Assembly: GCA_963769905.1 (NCBI GenBank)
Contig: CAVYNG010000002.1
Span: 248,001-312,000 of the forward strand
Direction of reading: 5' to 3'
DNA: 64,000 nt
Source of the DNA: Bog-756 sp963769905
Lineage (GTDB): Bacteria; Actinomycetota; Acidimicrobiia; Acidimicrobiales; RAAP-2
A program made the translations under genes and the position numbers. The notes beneath the pieces were generated by a model, which worked only from the letters and a program-made list of their open reading frames with translations, had not been told where the DNA came from and ran no database searches. This document shows positions 8,263 to 16,291 of the stretch, in pieces (the stretch's first letter is position 1; every line of letters starts with the position of its first letter).

Positions 8263-8684
8263 CGGAGCTGGCGCTCGATCAATGCGAGGAACATCGCGAT
8301 CGAGAACGCGAGGCTGGTGAAGAAGCTCATCACGAAGAAGATCCACGCGGTTCGCAGCCCTCGCCGTCGACCGTCGACGATCGTCCAGAAGGGCATCAGC
8401 ACCAGGTTGACGATGGTGTAGTCCTGGGCGGCGGAGTCGGCGGCCCAGTTGGTGAACAGCAGCGTCGTGTAATTCCAGTAGTTGGCCCGGTGACCGTACA
8501 GGTCGACGTAGCGCACGTTGAAATACCAGCCGAGAACCAACGAGATCACCCCGACCGCGTAGTAGAGGCCCTCGAGCGGCGAAACCGGTCCGACCGAGCG
8601 GGTGCTGAACAGTCGCCAATTGGTCCGGAACGCGACGACCGTGGTCGCCGCGCCGAGGATTCCGAAGATCACGAGCGAGGCCAT
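8223..8684 (-). CDS. Small four-helix membrane protein, DUF2834-like
   Basis: The 153 residues contain four hydrophobic segments: the N-terminal helix, LEGLYYAVGVISLVLGWYF, the stretch around IVNLVLMPFWTIV, and WIFFVMSFFTSLAFSIAMFL. The central TNWAADSAAQDYTIVNLVL region resembles the Asn/Ser/Asp-containing signature of DUF2834 proteins. No catalytic residues are evident. The family assignment is from pattern memory and is tentative. Its C-terminal coding end overlaps the flavoprotein gene on the other strand. Confidence 0.6.
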   Translation of the reverse strand: MASLVIFGILGAATTVVAFRTNWRLFSTRSVGPVSPLEGLYYAVGVISLVLGWYFNVRYVDLYGHRANYWNYTTLLFTNWAADSAAQDYTIVNLVLMPFWTIVDGRRRGLRTAWIFFVMSFFTSLAFSIAMFLALIERQLRYNKLDERASSTA

Positions 8685-8769
8685 CGTCCCCCTCCGTCGG
8701 ATGCGATTCGAATTCGGGCGTCACACTAAGCCGAGCGGCGACGACAGATCCGGACCGTGCCCTGGCCGC

Positions 8770-8800
8770 TTGACCTGAAGCGCGCTTCAACTCTTATCCT
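8770..8800 (+). promoter_or_regulatory. MerR-type promoter with 19-bp spacer and palindromic operator
   Basis: TTGACC (8770-8775) and TATCCT (8795-8800) are separated by 19 bp, the lengthened spacing diagnostic of MerR-family promoters. The spacer contains the perfect palindrome TGAAGCGCGCTTCA (8776-8789). The ATG follows 7 nt after the -10, so the transcript is probably leaderless. The half-site differs from the SoxR box at 11250, implying another MerR-family regulator encoded elsewhere. Confidence 0.7.
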
Positions 8801-8807
8801 GCTCGGT

Positions 8808-9176
8808 ATGACGACCGTTCGTTTCCGGCATCGAAGCCTCGAGGTCACGTGCGCCCTCGAGCAAGCGGCTGCCGCCGACCGCCTTGCCGCGTGGCGAGCA
8901 CTGCTCGACGGGGGGGAGCGCCAGGGCATCGCCGGTGGAGTGCGGCTCTGGCTCCGGCCCGCCCTGCACGACGCGGTGGTCGAGCTTGCCGTTCGCGAGT
9001 CGCGGTGCTGCCCCTTCCTCGACTTCGAGCTGGTGACCGAAGGCGATTGCCTCCGTCTCGACGTCACCTCCCTGGTTCCCGAGGCGGATCCGGTCTTCGC
9101 CGCGATCACCGGCGCCGTCCCGACGACACGCGGCGGATCCGGATCGGGCCTGGCGGCCAGCGCCCGTCACACCTGA
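8808..9176 (+). CDS. Small Cys-pair protein under a MerR-type promoter, unknown function
   Basis: A 122-residue protein whose most striking feature is ESRCCPFLDFELV near residues 64-76, an adjacent cysteine pair in an amphipathic context, plus other cysteines (TCALEQA near the N-terminus and GDCLRLDV). I recall similar ERxCCPFF-type sequences in actinobacterial proteins linked to MerR-like metal regulators, but cannot confirm this. ATG 8808 is chosen because the MerR-type -10 ends 7 nt upstream; the in-frame ATG at 8757 lies before the promoter. A metal- or thiol-stress role is inferred from the cysteines and the promoter only. Confidence 0.65.
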   Translation: MTTVRFRHRSLEVTCALEQAAAADRLAAWRALLDGGERQGIAGGVRLWLRPALHDAVVELAVRESRCCPFLDFELVTEGDCLRLDVTSLVPEADPVFAAITGAVPTTRGGSGSGLAASARHT

Positions 9177-9281
9177 GGGATCCCATCCGTCATAGTGCCG
9201 ACGTGGAGGCCACCGCTCGTGCGGCTGGTCGGCAAATCAGAAGAGTCAGAGAAGAAGAGGTACAAGAGCGAAAGGAGTCAC

Positions 9282-9665
9282 ATGTCTGTGCAGGTCACGG
9301 CCATCATGATCGGAGTCGAGGATCTCGAGCGGTCGAAGAGCTTCTACCGCGATGGACTCGGTTGTGCGATCGACCAGGACTATCCCAACTTCGTCCGGTT
9401 CGACCTCGGCGACGGATCGTCGTCCCTCGCGCTCTATCCCCGCGAGGCGGCGGCGGGGGACGCCGGTGTCTCGCCGGAGGGATCCGGCTTCCGAGGTGCC
9501 TCGTTCCACTACATCGTCGACTCGAACGATCAGGTCGACGCCGTCATCGCGCAGGCGAAGGACGCCGGCGGTGCCGTCGTCAAGGCCCCCGCCGGGGCGC
9601 AGTGGGGGTACTTCGGGTATTTCAGCGATCCCGACGGCTATCTGTGGAAGGTCGCCGCGGCGTAG
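9282..9665 (+). CDS. VOC / glyoxalase-fold protein
   Basis: A 127-residue vicinal-oxygen-chelate protein with the paired beta-alpha-beta-beta-beta modules: VTAIMIGVEDLERSKSFYRDGLG opens the first, and YFSDPDGYLWKVA closes the second with the common DPDGY motif. VOC proteins may be dioxygenases, isomerases or antibiotic-binding proteins; the metal ligands here are not clear enough to choose. The ATG at 9282 has an AAAGGAG site 5-6 nt upstream, favouring it over earlier in-frame starts. Confidence 0.8.
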   Translation: MSVQVTAIMIGVEDLERSKSFYRDGLGCAIDQDYPNFVRFDLGDGSSSLALYPREAAAGDAGVSPEGSGFRGASFHYIVDSNDQVDAVIAQAKDAGGAVVKAPAGAQWGYFGYFSDPDGYLWKVAAA

Positions 9666-9704
9666 AACAGGTCAAAGGGGTGGCAGGACTCGCCAGGGTG
9701 GGAG

Positions 9705-10766
9705 ATGATCGCCACCGTGCCGGTGGATCTCACGAGCGAGTTGTTCCGGTCGCTCCCGAAGGCGGAGTTGCACCTGCACATCGAAGGGACTCTCGAACCC
9801 GAGCTGCTCTTCGATCTCGCTGAGCGCAACCGGATCCGGCTGCCGTACGCGGACGTCGACGAGGCGCGTCGCGCGTATGTCTTCGACGACCTGCAGTCCT
9901 TCCTCGACGTGTACTACGCCGGGTGCGCGGTGCTCGTCACCGAACGGGACTTCTACGAGTTGACCCTCGCCTACCTGGCACGGGCCGATGCCCAGGGGGT
10001 CCGCCACGCCGAGGTGTTCTTCGATCCCCAGACCCACACGGCACGCGGGATCCCTTTCGGAGCGGTGGTGAGCGGAATCCGGCACGCGCTCGCCGACGGG
10101 GAGCACCGCTTCGGGATCACCTCGCGCCTCATTCTCTGCTTTCTCCGCGACTCGAGCCCCGAGAGCGCGATGGCCACACTCCTCGAGGCACTGCCGTACC
10201 GGAAGTGGATCACCGCGGTCGGGCTCGACTCGGCCGAGGCGGGTCATCCACCGTCCCCGTTCCGGACGGTCTTCGTGCGGGCCCGCCGCGAGGGATTTCG
10301 CGCGGTCGCGCACGCGGGTGAAGAGGGCCCTGCCGCCTACATCGAAGAAGCCCTCGACGACCTCGGCGCGAGCCGTATCGACCACGGCGTGAGGTGCACG
10401 GAGGACGAGGATCTGGTTCGCCGCCTCGTCGCCGAACAGGTCCCTCTGACCGTCTGCCCGTTGTCGAACCTCAGGCTCCGGGTCTTCCCCTCGCTCGCCG
10501 AGCACAACCTCGCCATCCTCCTTCGCCGGGGGCTGTTGGTGACCGTCAACTCGGACGATCCGGCTTACTTCGGCGGCTACGTAGCCGACAACCTGGAGGC
10601 GGTGGCGATCGCCCTCGACCTCTCGCGGTCCGAGGTCGTCCAGCTGGCGCGCAACTCGTTCAGAGCGTCCTTCCTCGACGACGCCGAGAGACGCCGCCAT
10701 CTCGACGCGGTCGATCGGTTCGAGGACGGCATGGGGGCGACCGTCGGCGGCCCGGCCTTTCGATGA
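9705..10766 (+). CDS. Adenine deaminase (adenosine-deaminase-like family)
   Basis: Metal-dependent amidohydrolase of 353 residues. Zinc ligands and catalytic motifs are ELHLHIEGT (H23, H25), AHAGEE in the middle and VNSDDPAYF near the C-terminus. GLDSAEAGHPPSPF matches the version found in type 2 adenine deaminases rather than true adenosine deaminases, which suggests conversion of adenine to hypoxanthine in purine salvage. A GGGAG ribosome binding site precedes the ATG closely. It converges with soxR, 4 bp apart. Confidence 0.82.
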   Translation: MIATVPVDLTSELFRSLPKAELHLHIEGTLEPELLFDLAERNRIRLPYADVDEARRAYVFDDLQSFLDVYYAGCAVLVTERDFYELTLAYLARADAQGVRHAEVFFDPQTHTARGIPFGAVVSGIRHALADGEHRFGITSRLILCFLRDSSPESAMATLLEALPYRKWITAVGLDSAEAGHPPSPFRTVFVRARREGFRAVAHAGEEGPAAYIEEALDDLGASRIDHGVRCTEDEDLVRRLVAEQVPLTVCPLSNLRLRVFPSLAEHNLAILLRRGLLVTVNSDDPAYFGGYVADNLEAVAIALDLSRSEVVQLARNSFRASFLDDAERRRHLDAVDRFEDGMGATVGGPAFR

Positions 10767-10770
10767 CGGG

Positions 10771-11241
10771 TCAGGACGAGCCGCGACCCGGTCTGAGGAG
10801 TTTCCGCGCACCGGCGCCCTGCGCGCCGAGGCGATCGTCCGGGTTGACCAACGCGCACCTGTCGATCGAGAGGCAGCCGCAGCCGATGCACCCGGTCAGC
10901 CGCTCGCGCAGGGCCTGGAGGTGTTCGATGCGCTCGTCGAGGTCCTTGCGCCAGTGCTCGGAGAGCCTCGCCCAATCACGTCGAGTCGGGGTCTTGTCCC
11001 CCCCGAGCTGGTCGAGCGCGTCCTTGACCGCCGCGAGCGAGATCCCGACCTCCTGGGCCGCGCGGATGAACGCGACCCGCCGGAGGGTGTCGCGGGGGTA
11101 GCGCCGCTGGTTCCCTTCGGTACGGCGGCTGGTGATGAGTCCCTTCGACTCGTAGAAATGGAGCGCCGAGACGGCGACGCCGCTGCGGGCGGAGAGCTGA
11201 CCGACCGACAGCTCACGGATCTGTGCGGGGAATTGCACCAT
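10771..11241 (-). CDS. soxR: Redox-sensitive MerR-family regulator SoxR
   Basis: 156 residues: an N-terminal MerR winged helix-turn-helix (LSVGQLSARSGVAVSALHFYE from residue 11), a dimerisation helix, and the [2Fe-2S] ligand motif CIGCGCLSIDRC with cysteines 118, 121, 123 and 129, the same spacing as in E. coli SoxR. Oxidation of the cluster activates target promoters with a 19-bp spacer. Such a promoter with a near-perfect SoxR box lies directly upstream, starting 5 bp from the soxR ATG and facing a flavoprotein-oxygenase operon. In actinobacteria SoxR commonly senses redox-active metabolites rather than superoxide. Confidence 0.93.
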   Translation of the reverse strand: MVQFPAQIRELSVGQLSARSGVAVSALHFYESKGLITSRRTEGNQRRYPRDTLRRVAFIRAAQEVGISLAAVKDALDQLGGDKTPTRRDWARLSEHWRKDLDERIEHLQALRERLTGCIGCGCLSIDRCALVNPDDRLGAQGAGARKLLRPGRGSS

Positions 11242-11245
11242 GGCC

Positions 11246-11276
11246 TTGACCTCAATATAACTTGAGGTTTTAACCT
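11246..11276 (+). promoter_or_regulatory. SoxR-activated promoter and SoxR box
   Basis: TTGACC (11246-11251) and TAACCT (11271-11276) flank a 19-bp spacer. The box CCTCAATATAACTTGAGG (11250-11267) differs at two central positions from the enterobacterial CCTCAAGTTAACTTGAGG. The target ATG at 11284 is 7 nt past the -10, so the mRNA is likely leaderless. The divergent soxR start is at 11241. Confidence 0.9.
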
Positions 11277-11283
11277 ACGTGGC

Positions 11284-11712
11284 ATGGACGAAACACCCTT
11301 TACTCCTGCCGAGCTCGACTACCTGCGATCCCAGCGCCTCGGTCGCCTCGCCACCGTCGCCGTCGACGGGGCACCCCAGAACAACCCGATCGGCTTCGTC
11401 GTGAACGAGGCGCTCGGGACGATCGACATCTCCGGGTGGAACCTGACGGCGTCGAGGAAGTTCCGCAACCTCGCCACCAACCCGAACGTCGCGCTTGTCG
11501 TGGACGACATCGCCTCGGTCGATCCGTGGGAGGTCCGTGGCGTCGAGGTCCGAGGCGTCGCCGAGGCGCTCGGGGGCGAAGGAGACCCGGAGGGCACCGT
11601 GCGGCGGCCGGTGATCCGGATCTGGCCCCGACGCATCATCAGCTGGAATGTCGGAAACGATCGCCCGGGGATGTGGGGACGGCGGGTGTCGGACCCTCGG
11701 AGGGCGGCATGA
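11284..11712 (+). CDS. F420/FMN-dependent split-barrel oxidoreductase (PPOX family), SoxR target
   Basis: 142 residues beginning MDETPFTPAELDYLRSQRLGRLATV, the usual opening of PPOX-class F420-dependent proteins, followed by the barrel strands GAPQNNPIGFVV and NPNVALVVDDIASVDPW and the GVEVRGVAEAL strand. The family reduces or binds flavin or F420 substrates. It is the first gene downstream of the SoxR box, and its stop overlaps the next start (ATGA), so the two are translated together. A role in detoxifying redox-cycling compounds is inferred from the SoxR control. Confidence 0.82.
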   Translation: MDETPFTPAELDYLRSQRLGRLATVAVDGAPQNNPIGFVVNEALGTIDISGWNLTASRKFRNLATNPNVALVVDDIASVDPWEVRGVEVRGVAEALGGEGDPEGTVRRPVIRIWPRRIISWNVGNDRPGMWGRRVSDPRRAA

Positions 11713-12590
11713 CCGGGCACCCCGAAGTATTGGATCGCGCGTTCGACCGGGTGTCGGCGCTCGACTTCGCGCCACCGGTGCGGTTCGTGAACCACGGCCC
11801 GATGGCCTGCGAGGCGCTCGACGCACTCGGGTTCGACCGGGTGATCGACGAGTGGGCGGAGCGGTTCGAGCACTCGCTGGTGGAAGCGCCCGGACCGGTG
11901 GCACCCCCCTGGCACGGTGACTTCGACTGGTCGAGCCAGCTGGGGGACACCCGTCTCCTCCCGGAGTGGCTCGGCTACTTCGATCGTGCCATCGAGCAAG
12001 AGGGTTGGCGCTCGGTGGTTGCGACCTGGGTACCGCGTCTCATGCCGGGCCTGCACGGAGCGCTGTTCCACGGTGTGATCAGGACGTCGCACGCCGTGCG
12101 TGCCATCGAGTCCACCGAGACGCCTTCGCGGCGGGCGGAACTGACCCGAGCCCTCGCCAACTGGGCGACGTGGTGCCGACCGGGCCAGACCGTCGAGCAA
12201 GCCGAGCAGGTCGACGATGCGAGGCTGGCGGCCAGCGAGCTCGGTGCAGAGGGCGCCCGGTGCTTCGTGACGGCGCCGAACATCCTCTACCTGCACGGGG
12301 TCACCGGGGCAATGGCCGTCGAGCTCCTCGCGGATCACATCCGACCTGCCGAGGGCAGCGCCGCCGTCGCGCAGCTGCGCGCCGAACACCGAGCCCTCTA
12401 CCGCGACGTGGACCCTGCCCCGGTCGGCGACGGGGCCGAGTGGAACGACGAGTTGGCGATGCTGGCCTCGACCAGTGGCGACCCGCACCAGGTGAAGCTC
12501 GTCGAGGCCTGTCGTCGAGGGCTCGAGCTGACCGGTGCCGGCATCTTCGTGACCGCAGCGGACATCGTTACCAGCCGACCACGCGACTGA
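11709..12590 (+). CDS. Questin-oxidase-like (DUF4243) protein, probable Baeyer-Villiger-type oxygenase
   Basis: 293 residues beginning at the ATG that overlaps the previous stop. The conserved features FVNHGPMACEALDALGF, the segment from FHGVIRTSHAVRAIE, and a late LYLHGVTGAMAVELLADH match the questin oxidase-like family (AflY/GedK type in fungi), which opens anthraquinone rings. Members have no classical flavin motif, and histidines in HGP, HGVIRTSHAVR and LHGV are probably catalytic. With SoxR control and a flavin/F420 partner, a role in breaking down quinone-like redox-active compounds is an attractive inference. Confidence 0.72.
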   Translation: MTGHPEVLDRAFDRVSALDFAPPVRFVNHGPMACEALDALGFDRVIDEWAERFEHSLVEAPGPVAPPWHGDFDWSSQLGDTRLLPEWLGYFDRAIEQEGWRSVVATWVPRLMPGLHGALFHGVIRTSHAVRAIESTETPSRRAELTRALANWATWCRPGQTVEQAEQVDDARLAASELGAEGARCFVTAPNILYLHGVTGAMAVELLADHIRPAEGSAAVAQLRAEHRALYRDVDPAPVGDGAEWNDELAMLASTSGDPHQVKLVEACRRGLELTGAGIFVTAADIVTSRPRD

Positions 12591-12602
12591 CGGAGGGGGC
12601 CC

Positions 12603-12617
12603 CGGGGTCGATCCCCG
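12603..12617 (+). terminator. Short GC hairpin after the questin-oxidase-like gene
   Basis: CGGGG and CCCCG enclose a TCGAT loop 13 bp after the stop. The stem is only 5 bp and there is no T tract, so termination is only a possibility. Confidence 0.3.
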
Positions 12618-12707
12618 TGCGCGCTACTCGATACGGCGCCTGCCGCGCGGTCCGTGCCTTCCGGCGCCTGCGCTGAGGCGCAAGTGGTACCGGCTCCGGG
12701 TCGACGC

Positions 12708-12845
12708 CTACCTCCACTGCCGCTGATGCCGTAGGAGCTCCTGGACGTAGCCGCGCACCGACACCGCCGACATCAGGACCTGGTACACGAGGAGGAAGGC
12801 GACCAGCGCGAACCAGTTCTTCCGGACCCGCCGCGGTCGGCTCGC
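12708..12845 (-). pseudogene. C-terminal remnant resembling a family 2 glycosyltransferase
   Basis: The last 40 or so residues of a minus-strand frame, with NWFALVAFLLVYQVLM and SVRGYVQELL, read like the final membrane helix and tail of actinobacterial GT2 enzymes. There is no catalytic domain upstream and no good start codon. It is best seen as a leftover fragment, or possibly a tiny membrane protein. Confidence 0.35.
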
Positions 12846-13019
12846 CGGACGGGTGGCTGACGGGCATGCAGCGGTTCGCCTCCCGCGTCGAGGAGTCGAA
12901 GCTGCCCGAACCGCAGTAGCAGGCCGCAACCTCGTCGAAGCGCCGACCCACCGCGTACCTTCCTCGGCAAGGGAGGGCGGCCCCGCGGCAGGGCGAGGTC
13001 GGTATGCAAGGATCGCCGG

Positions 13020-14018
13020 GTGCTGCTGGTCGTCGTTCTCCTCGCTGCGGCCTTCTGCCTCGTCAACGGGGTGCACGACGCAGGGAACGCGGTCGCCGCA
13101 CCGGTGGTCACCCATGCGGTCCGACCAGAACCCGCGGTCGCCTTCGCGGCCGTGTTCCACGTGCTCGGCGCGCTCGTGGTCGGCACCGCGGTCGCGGCGA
13201 CCATCGCCGGCATCGCCAAGGTCCCCCCCGACCAGATGCTGGCCGTCCTCGCTGCCGCCGTCCTCGGCGCGCTCCTGTGGAGTCTGGCCACCTTGTGGTG
13301 GGGACTGCCCTGCAGCTCCGGCCACTGCCTGGTCGGCGCGCTCGCCGGCGCCGCGCTCGCCGACGGAGGGGCGGGGGCGGTGAACTGGGGCGGTCTCAAC
13401 GGACTCCACCCGGTCGGCGTACTCGGATCCCTTGCATGGCTGCTGCTCTCCACCGTGCTCGCCCTGGTGCTGGCCGCCGTGGGTATCCGCGCAGCGAGGA
13501 GGTCCCTACGGCGCGCCGCCCGCCGGGTCGAGACTCCGGTGCGTGCCGGAGAGCTCGTCGCCTCAGCGGGCTTGGCCTTCGCCCACGGATCGAACGACGC
13601 GCAGAAGACGATGGGGCTGGTCACGGCGGCATTGGTCGCAGCACGCCGGCTGACTCACTTCGCGGTGCCCTTCTGGGTGGTCCTCGGGTCGGCCCTGCTG
13701 CTCACCGCCGGCACGCTGCTCGGCGGATGGCGGGTCGTCCGAACCCTCGGTCGACGGATCTACCCGATCCGCTCGCTCGACGGGTTGGTGAGCCAGGGTT
13801 CGTCGGGAGTGATCGTCTTGGCCGCGTCGCTCCTCGGCGCGCCCGTCTCGACGAGCGACGTGGTGGCACCGGCCGTGGTCGGGGTCGGCTCCGGCGAGCG
13901 GTGGCGCCACGTGCGCTGGGCGGTGGCCGGGGAGATCGGGCTCGCCTGGGTGGTCACGCTCCCGCTGTGCGCGGCGCTCGGCGCCGTGTTGCTCCCGTTC
14001 TGGAGGTGGGCGGGATGA
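13020..14018 (+). CDS. pit: PiT-family low-affinity phosphate/metal-phosphate transporter
   Basis: 332 residues, almost all hydrophobic helices. The two inverted-repeat signatures of the PiT family are visible: NGVHDAGNAVA near the N-terminus and AHGSNDAQKTMGLV in the second half. The family imports phosphate, usually as a metal-phosphate complex, driven by proton or sodium gradients. GTG 13020 is the start. The stop overlaps the ATG of a DUF47 gene (ATGA), the usual partner of PiT transporters. Confidence 0.9.
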   Translation: MLLVVVLLAAAFCLVNGVHDAGNAVAAPVVTHAVRPEPAVAFAAVFHVLGALVVGTAVAATIAGIAKVPPDQMLAVLAAAVLGALLWSLATLWWGLPCSSGHCLVGALAGAALADGGAGAVNWGGLNGLHPVGVLGSLAWLLLSTVLALVLAAVGIRAARRSLRRAARRVETPVRAGELVASAGLAFAHGSNDAQKTMGLVTAALVAARRLTHFAVPFWVVLGSALLLTAGTLLGGWRVVRTLGRRIYPIRSLDGLVSQGSSGVIVLAASLLGAPVSTSDVVAPAVVGVGSGERWRHVRWAVAGEIGLAWVVTLPLCAALGAVLLPFWRWAG

Positions 14019-14629
14019 AGAGGTGGCGGCGGTGGTTCCTTCCCGATTCACCGGATCTTCTCGACCGGCTGACCCGTCAGGGGGAGGTCACGGTCAACGC
14101 CGTGGATGCGTTCCGTGATTGGGCCCATGGCGACCGCTCCGCAGCACATCGCGTCGGCAGCCTCGAGCACGAAGCCGACCGCGTGCGCCGCGAGGTGGCG
14201 ACCGCGGTGCGCCAAGCATTCGTCACGCCGATCGGGCCCGAGGACATCTACGAGCTCTCCGAGCGACTCGACGCCGTGGTCACTTCCGCCAAGGACCTCG
14301 TGCGCGAGGCGGAGCTCCTCGACATGCTCCCCGACCCCCCAATGGCTGAGATGGCCGACCTGATCGCCCTCGGTGTACAGAACCTGGTGGATGCTTTCCT
14401 TGATCTCGTCAAGGATCCCGACCGGGCGACAGGCCACGCCGACACCGCGGTGCATCACCAGCACCAGCTCGAGCAGGTCTACCGCCGTGCGATGTCCGCG
14501 TTGCTCGTCAACTCCGACCTGCGTGAGGTGGCCGGGCGGCGCGAGCTCTACCGGCGGTCCTCTCGGATCGGCGATGCGGTCGTGCATGTCGCGCACCGCA
14601 TCTGGTATTCGGTCGTCAAGGAATCGTGA
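14015..14629 (+). CDS. DUF47 family PhoU-like accessory protein of the PiT transporter
   Basis: 204 residues of helical, charged sequence: GSLEHEADRVRREVATAV and SERLDAVVTSAKDLVREAELL form the PhoU-like three-helix repeats, and a second repeat ends in GDAVVHVAHRIWYSVVKES. DUF47 proteins are thought to regulate PiT transporters by binding them at the membrane. The ATG overlaps the transporter stop, so translation is coupled. The frame is open upstream through the transporter gene, but that part is not coding. Confidence 0.88.
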   Translation: MKRWRRWFLPDSPDLLDRLTRQGEVTVNAVDAFRDWAHGDRSAAHRVGSLEHEADRVRREVATAVRQAFVTPIGPEDIYELSERLDAVVTSAKDLVREAELLDMLPDPPMAEMADLIALGVQNLVDAFLDLVKDPDRATGHADTAVHHQHQLEQVYRRAMSALLVNSDLREVAGRRELYRRSSRIGDAVVHVAHRIWYSVVKES

Positions 14630-14648
14630 ACGGGGCGCACCGTCTGTG

Positions 14649-15671
14649 TCATCCTTCGTCGACGACCACCACCGCGGCGCCGTTCACCCGATCGTGCGCG
14701 AGGTCGGCGAGCGCTGTCGGCGTGTCGTCGAACGCATAGGGGGTGGTGGAAGCCCGCACCCCGTAGCGGACGGCGGCCTCGAGGAATTCGTTGCCGTCCT
14801 TTCGGGTGTTGGCGGTCACGCTGCGAAGCGTCCGCTCCTCGAAGAGATGACGCTTGTAGTCGAGCGGGGGGATCTGCGTGAGGTAGATGCCCGCGACCGC
14901 AAGGGTTCCCCCTCGGTCGAGGGCCTCGAGCGCGGGAGGCACCAGCGTCCCGACCGGCGCGAACAAGATCGCGGCGTCGAGGGGCTCCGGAGCAGGGTCG
15001 TCCTCACCCCCCGCGCTCGTCACACCCAGCTCGAGCGCAAGTCGCCGGGCTGCCACCGATCGGGTGAGCACGTGCACGCGAGCCCCTTCCGCCAGCGCGA
15101 TCTGAGCGATGAGGTGCGCCGACCCGCCGAACCCGTAGATGCCGAGCCGGCCCCCGGGGGGCAGCTCGGAGCGGCGGAGCGCGCGGTAACCGATGATGCC
15201 CGCGCACAACAAAGGCGCGGCCTGCTCGTCGGAGAGGGCCTCGGGGATCGGGTAGGCGTAGGCCTCTTCGGCCACGATTGCTCGGGCGTAGCCGCCGTCG
15301 ACGTCCCATCCGGTGAAGCGCGGCGCGACGCAGAGGTTCTCGTGTCCGTCGAGGCAGAACCGGCAGGTTCCGTCGGTGTGGGCGAGCCATGGTACGCCGA
15401 CCCGGTCGCCGAGCCGGAACCGTGTGCTGCCGGCTCCGTTGCGTTCGACGACGCCCACCACCTCGTGGCCTGGCACCACCTCGGGATGCCGGGGTGGGAG
15501 GTCGCCCTCGGCGAGGTGGAGATCGGTCCGGCACACCCCGCACACCCGCACTTTCAGCCGTATCTGGCCCGGACCCGGTTCGGGCACCTCTCGCTCCACC
15601 CGCCGGAGCGGTCCTTCGTCGATCGGACCCGGTCGGTCGACGGCCCAGGCGTCCACGGTCGAGGTGCTCAC
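14649..15671 (-). CDS. Zinc-dependent alcohol dehydrogenase (MDR superfamily)
   Basis: 340 residues. VCGVCRTDLHLAEGDLP carries the catalytic-zinc cysteine, HPEVVPGHEVVGVVE the zinc His/Glu pair, and CRFCLDGHENLC part of the structural-zinc cysteines. The NAD(P) site is GIYGFGGSAHLIAQIA. This matches the medium-chain group including AdhP-like enzymes that oxidise small alcohols. The GTG at 15671 (VSTSTVDAWAV) is preferred because upstream in-frame sequence is Arg/Ser-rich and unlike the family. It is convergent with the DUF47 gene. Confidence 0.85.
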   Translation of the reverse strand: MSTSTVDAWAVDRPGPIDEGPLRRVEREVPEPGPGQIRLKVRVCGVCRTDLHLAEGDLPPRHPEVVPGHEVVGVVERNGAGSTRFRLGDRVGVPWLAHTDGTCRFCLDGHENLCVAPRFTGWDVDGGYARAIVAEEAYAYPIPEALSDEQAAPLLCAGIIGYRALRRSELPPGGRLGIYGFGGSAHLIAQIALAEGARVHVLTRSVAARRLALELGVTSAGGEDDPAPEPLDAAILFAPVGTLVPPALEALDRGGTLAVAGIYLTQIPPLDYKRHLFEERTLRSVTANTRKDGNEFLEAAVRYGVRASTTPYAFDDTPTALADLAHDRVNGAAVVVVDEG

Positions 15672-15883
15672 TCGACTGGTGCTCCCTCGAGCTCGGCGGA
15701 CCGTTCGACCGCTTCTCGGAGGTCGGTTCTTCTCATCCTGATCCGCGGTTTGTCGTCGACCGAGCGGTACAGCTCGTCCGAGCCGCCGATGAGCGACGCC
15801 GCATGCTGACGATGGGAGTCGTGCGACCCGGCACACGTTCGGGCGGCTAGCTCACGGTTCCGCGATGTCGGACGCGGCTTCGG

Positions 15884-16291
15884 TCACCCGGCTTTGCGGT
15901 GCCAGCGGGAGCGACGTTGCACGACCTCTGCGGGCGGCTCTACCGGCGTTTCGACGAGCTCGGGCACGTTGCACGAAGCGCACAGCAACTCGCCGTCGAC
16001 GAGGCGGGTGACCCCGACCACACCGCATCGCTGGCACATGCGCCCCACATAGACAGCGGCCGTCGAATGAGCTTGCGAAGCCGACAGCTCCTGGAGCCGC
16101 CGCTGGACGTCGTCTTGGAGCACGAAGGTTCCCGACTCTGTCTGGGAGACGATTTCCCAGGTAATCAGCTGGTGGATCAGAGGGGCGAGCGCGTCCAGAC
16201 GACGGCCGGTGTCGACGGGCCGCACCGCGAGCGGGAGCTCGGGGCTGTGCCCGTTGCCGCTCGTCACCACTCGTTCGCTGTCCAATGCCAT
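15884..16291 (-). CDS. Hypothetical protein with C-terminal zinc ribbon
   Basis: 135 residues starting at an ATG with a strong AAGGGGG ribosome binding site. The middle part (LDALAPLIHQLITWEIVSQT) looks helical. The C-terminal MCQRCGVVGVTRLVDGELLCASC has two CxxC pairs, a likely zinc ribbon. The last residues are basic. I do not recognise a family. The ribosome binding site, codon pattern and motif support a real gene. It may be a small nucleic-acid or protein-binding factor, but nothing nearby indicates a role. Confidence 0.65.
   Translation of the reverse strand: MALDSERVVTSGNGHSPELPLAVRPVDTGRRLDALAPLIHQLITWEIVSQTESGTFVLQDDVQRRLQELSASQAHSTAAVYVGRMCQRCGVVGVTRLVDGELLCASCNVPELVETPVEPPAEVVQRRSRWHRKAG

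Larger units (their letters stand above)
12591..13019. other. Gene-poor interval between the SoxR operon and the phosphate transporter
   Basis: About 430 bp with no convincing intact gene. It holds a small terminator-like hairpin just after the oxygenase gene and, on the minus strand, a short stretch that looks like the C-terminal end of a glycosyltransferase. Nothing in the remaining bases looked like an RNA gene. Confidence 0.5.

Noticed and set aside
12596..12640. Possible tRNA 3' half
   Set aside because: The stem-loop CGGGG-TCGAT-CCCCG lacks the TTCGANN loop of a T-arm and no acceptor or anticodon stem can be built.
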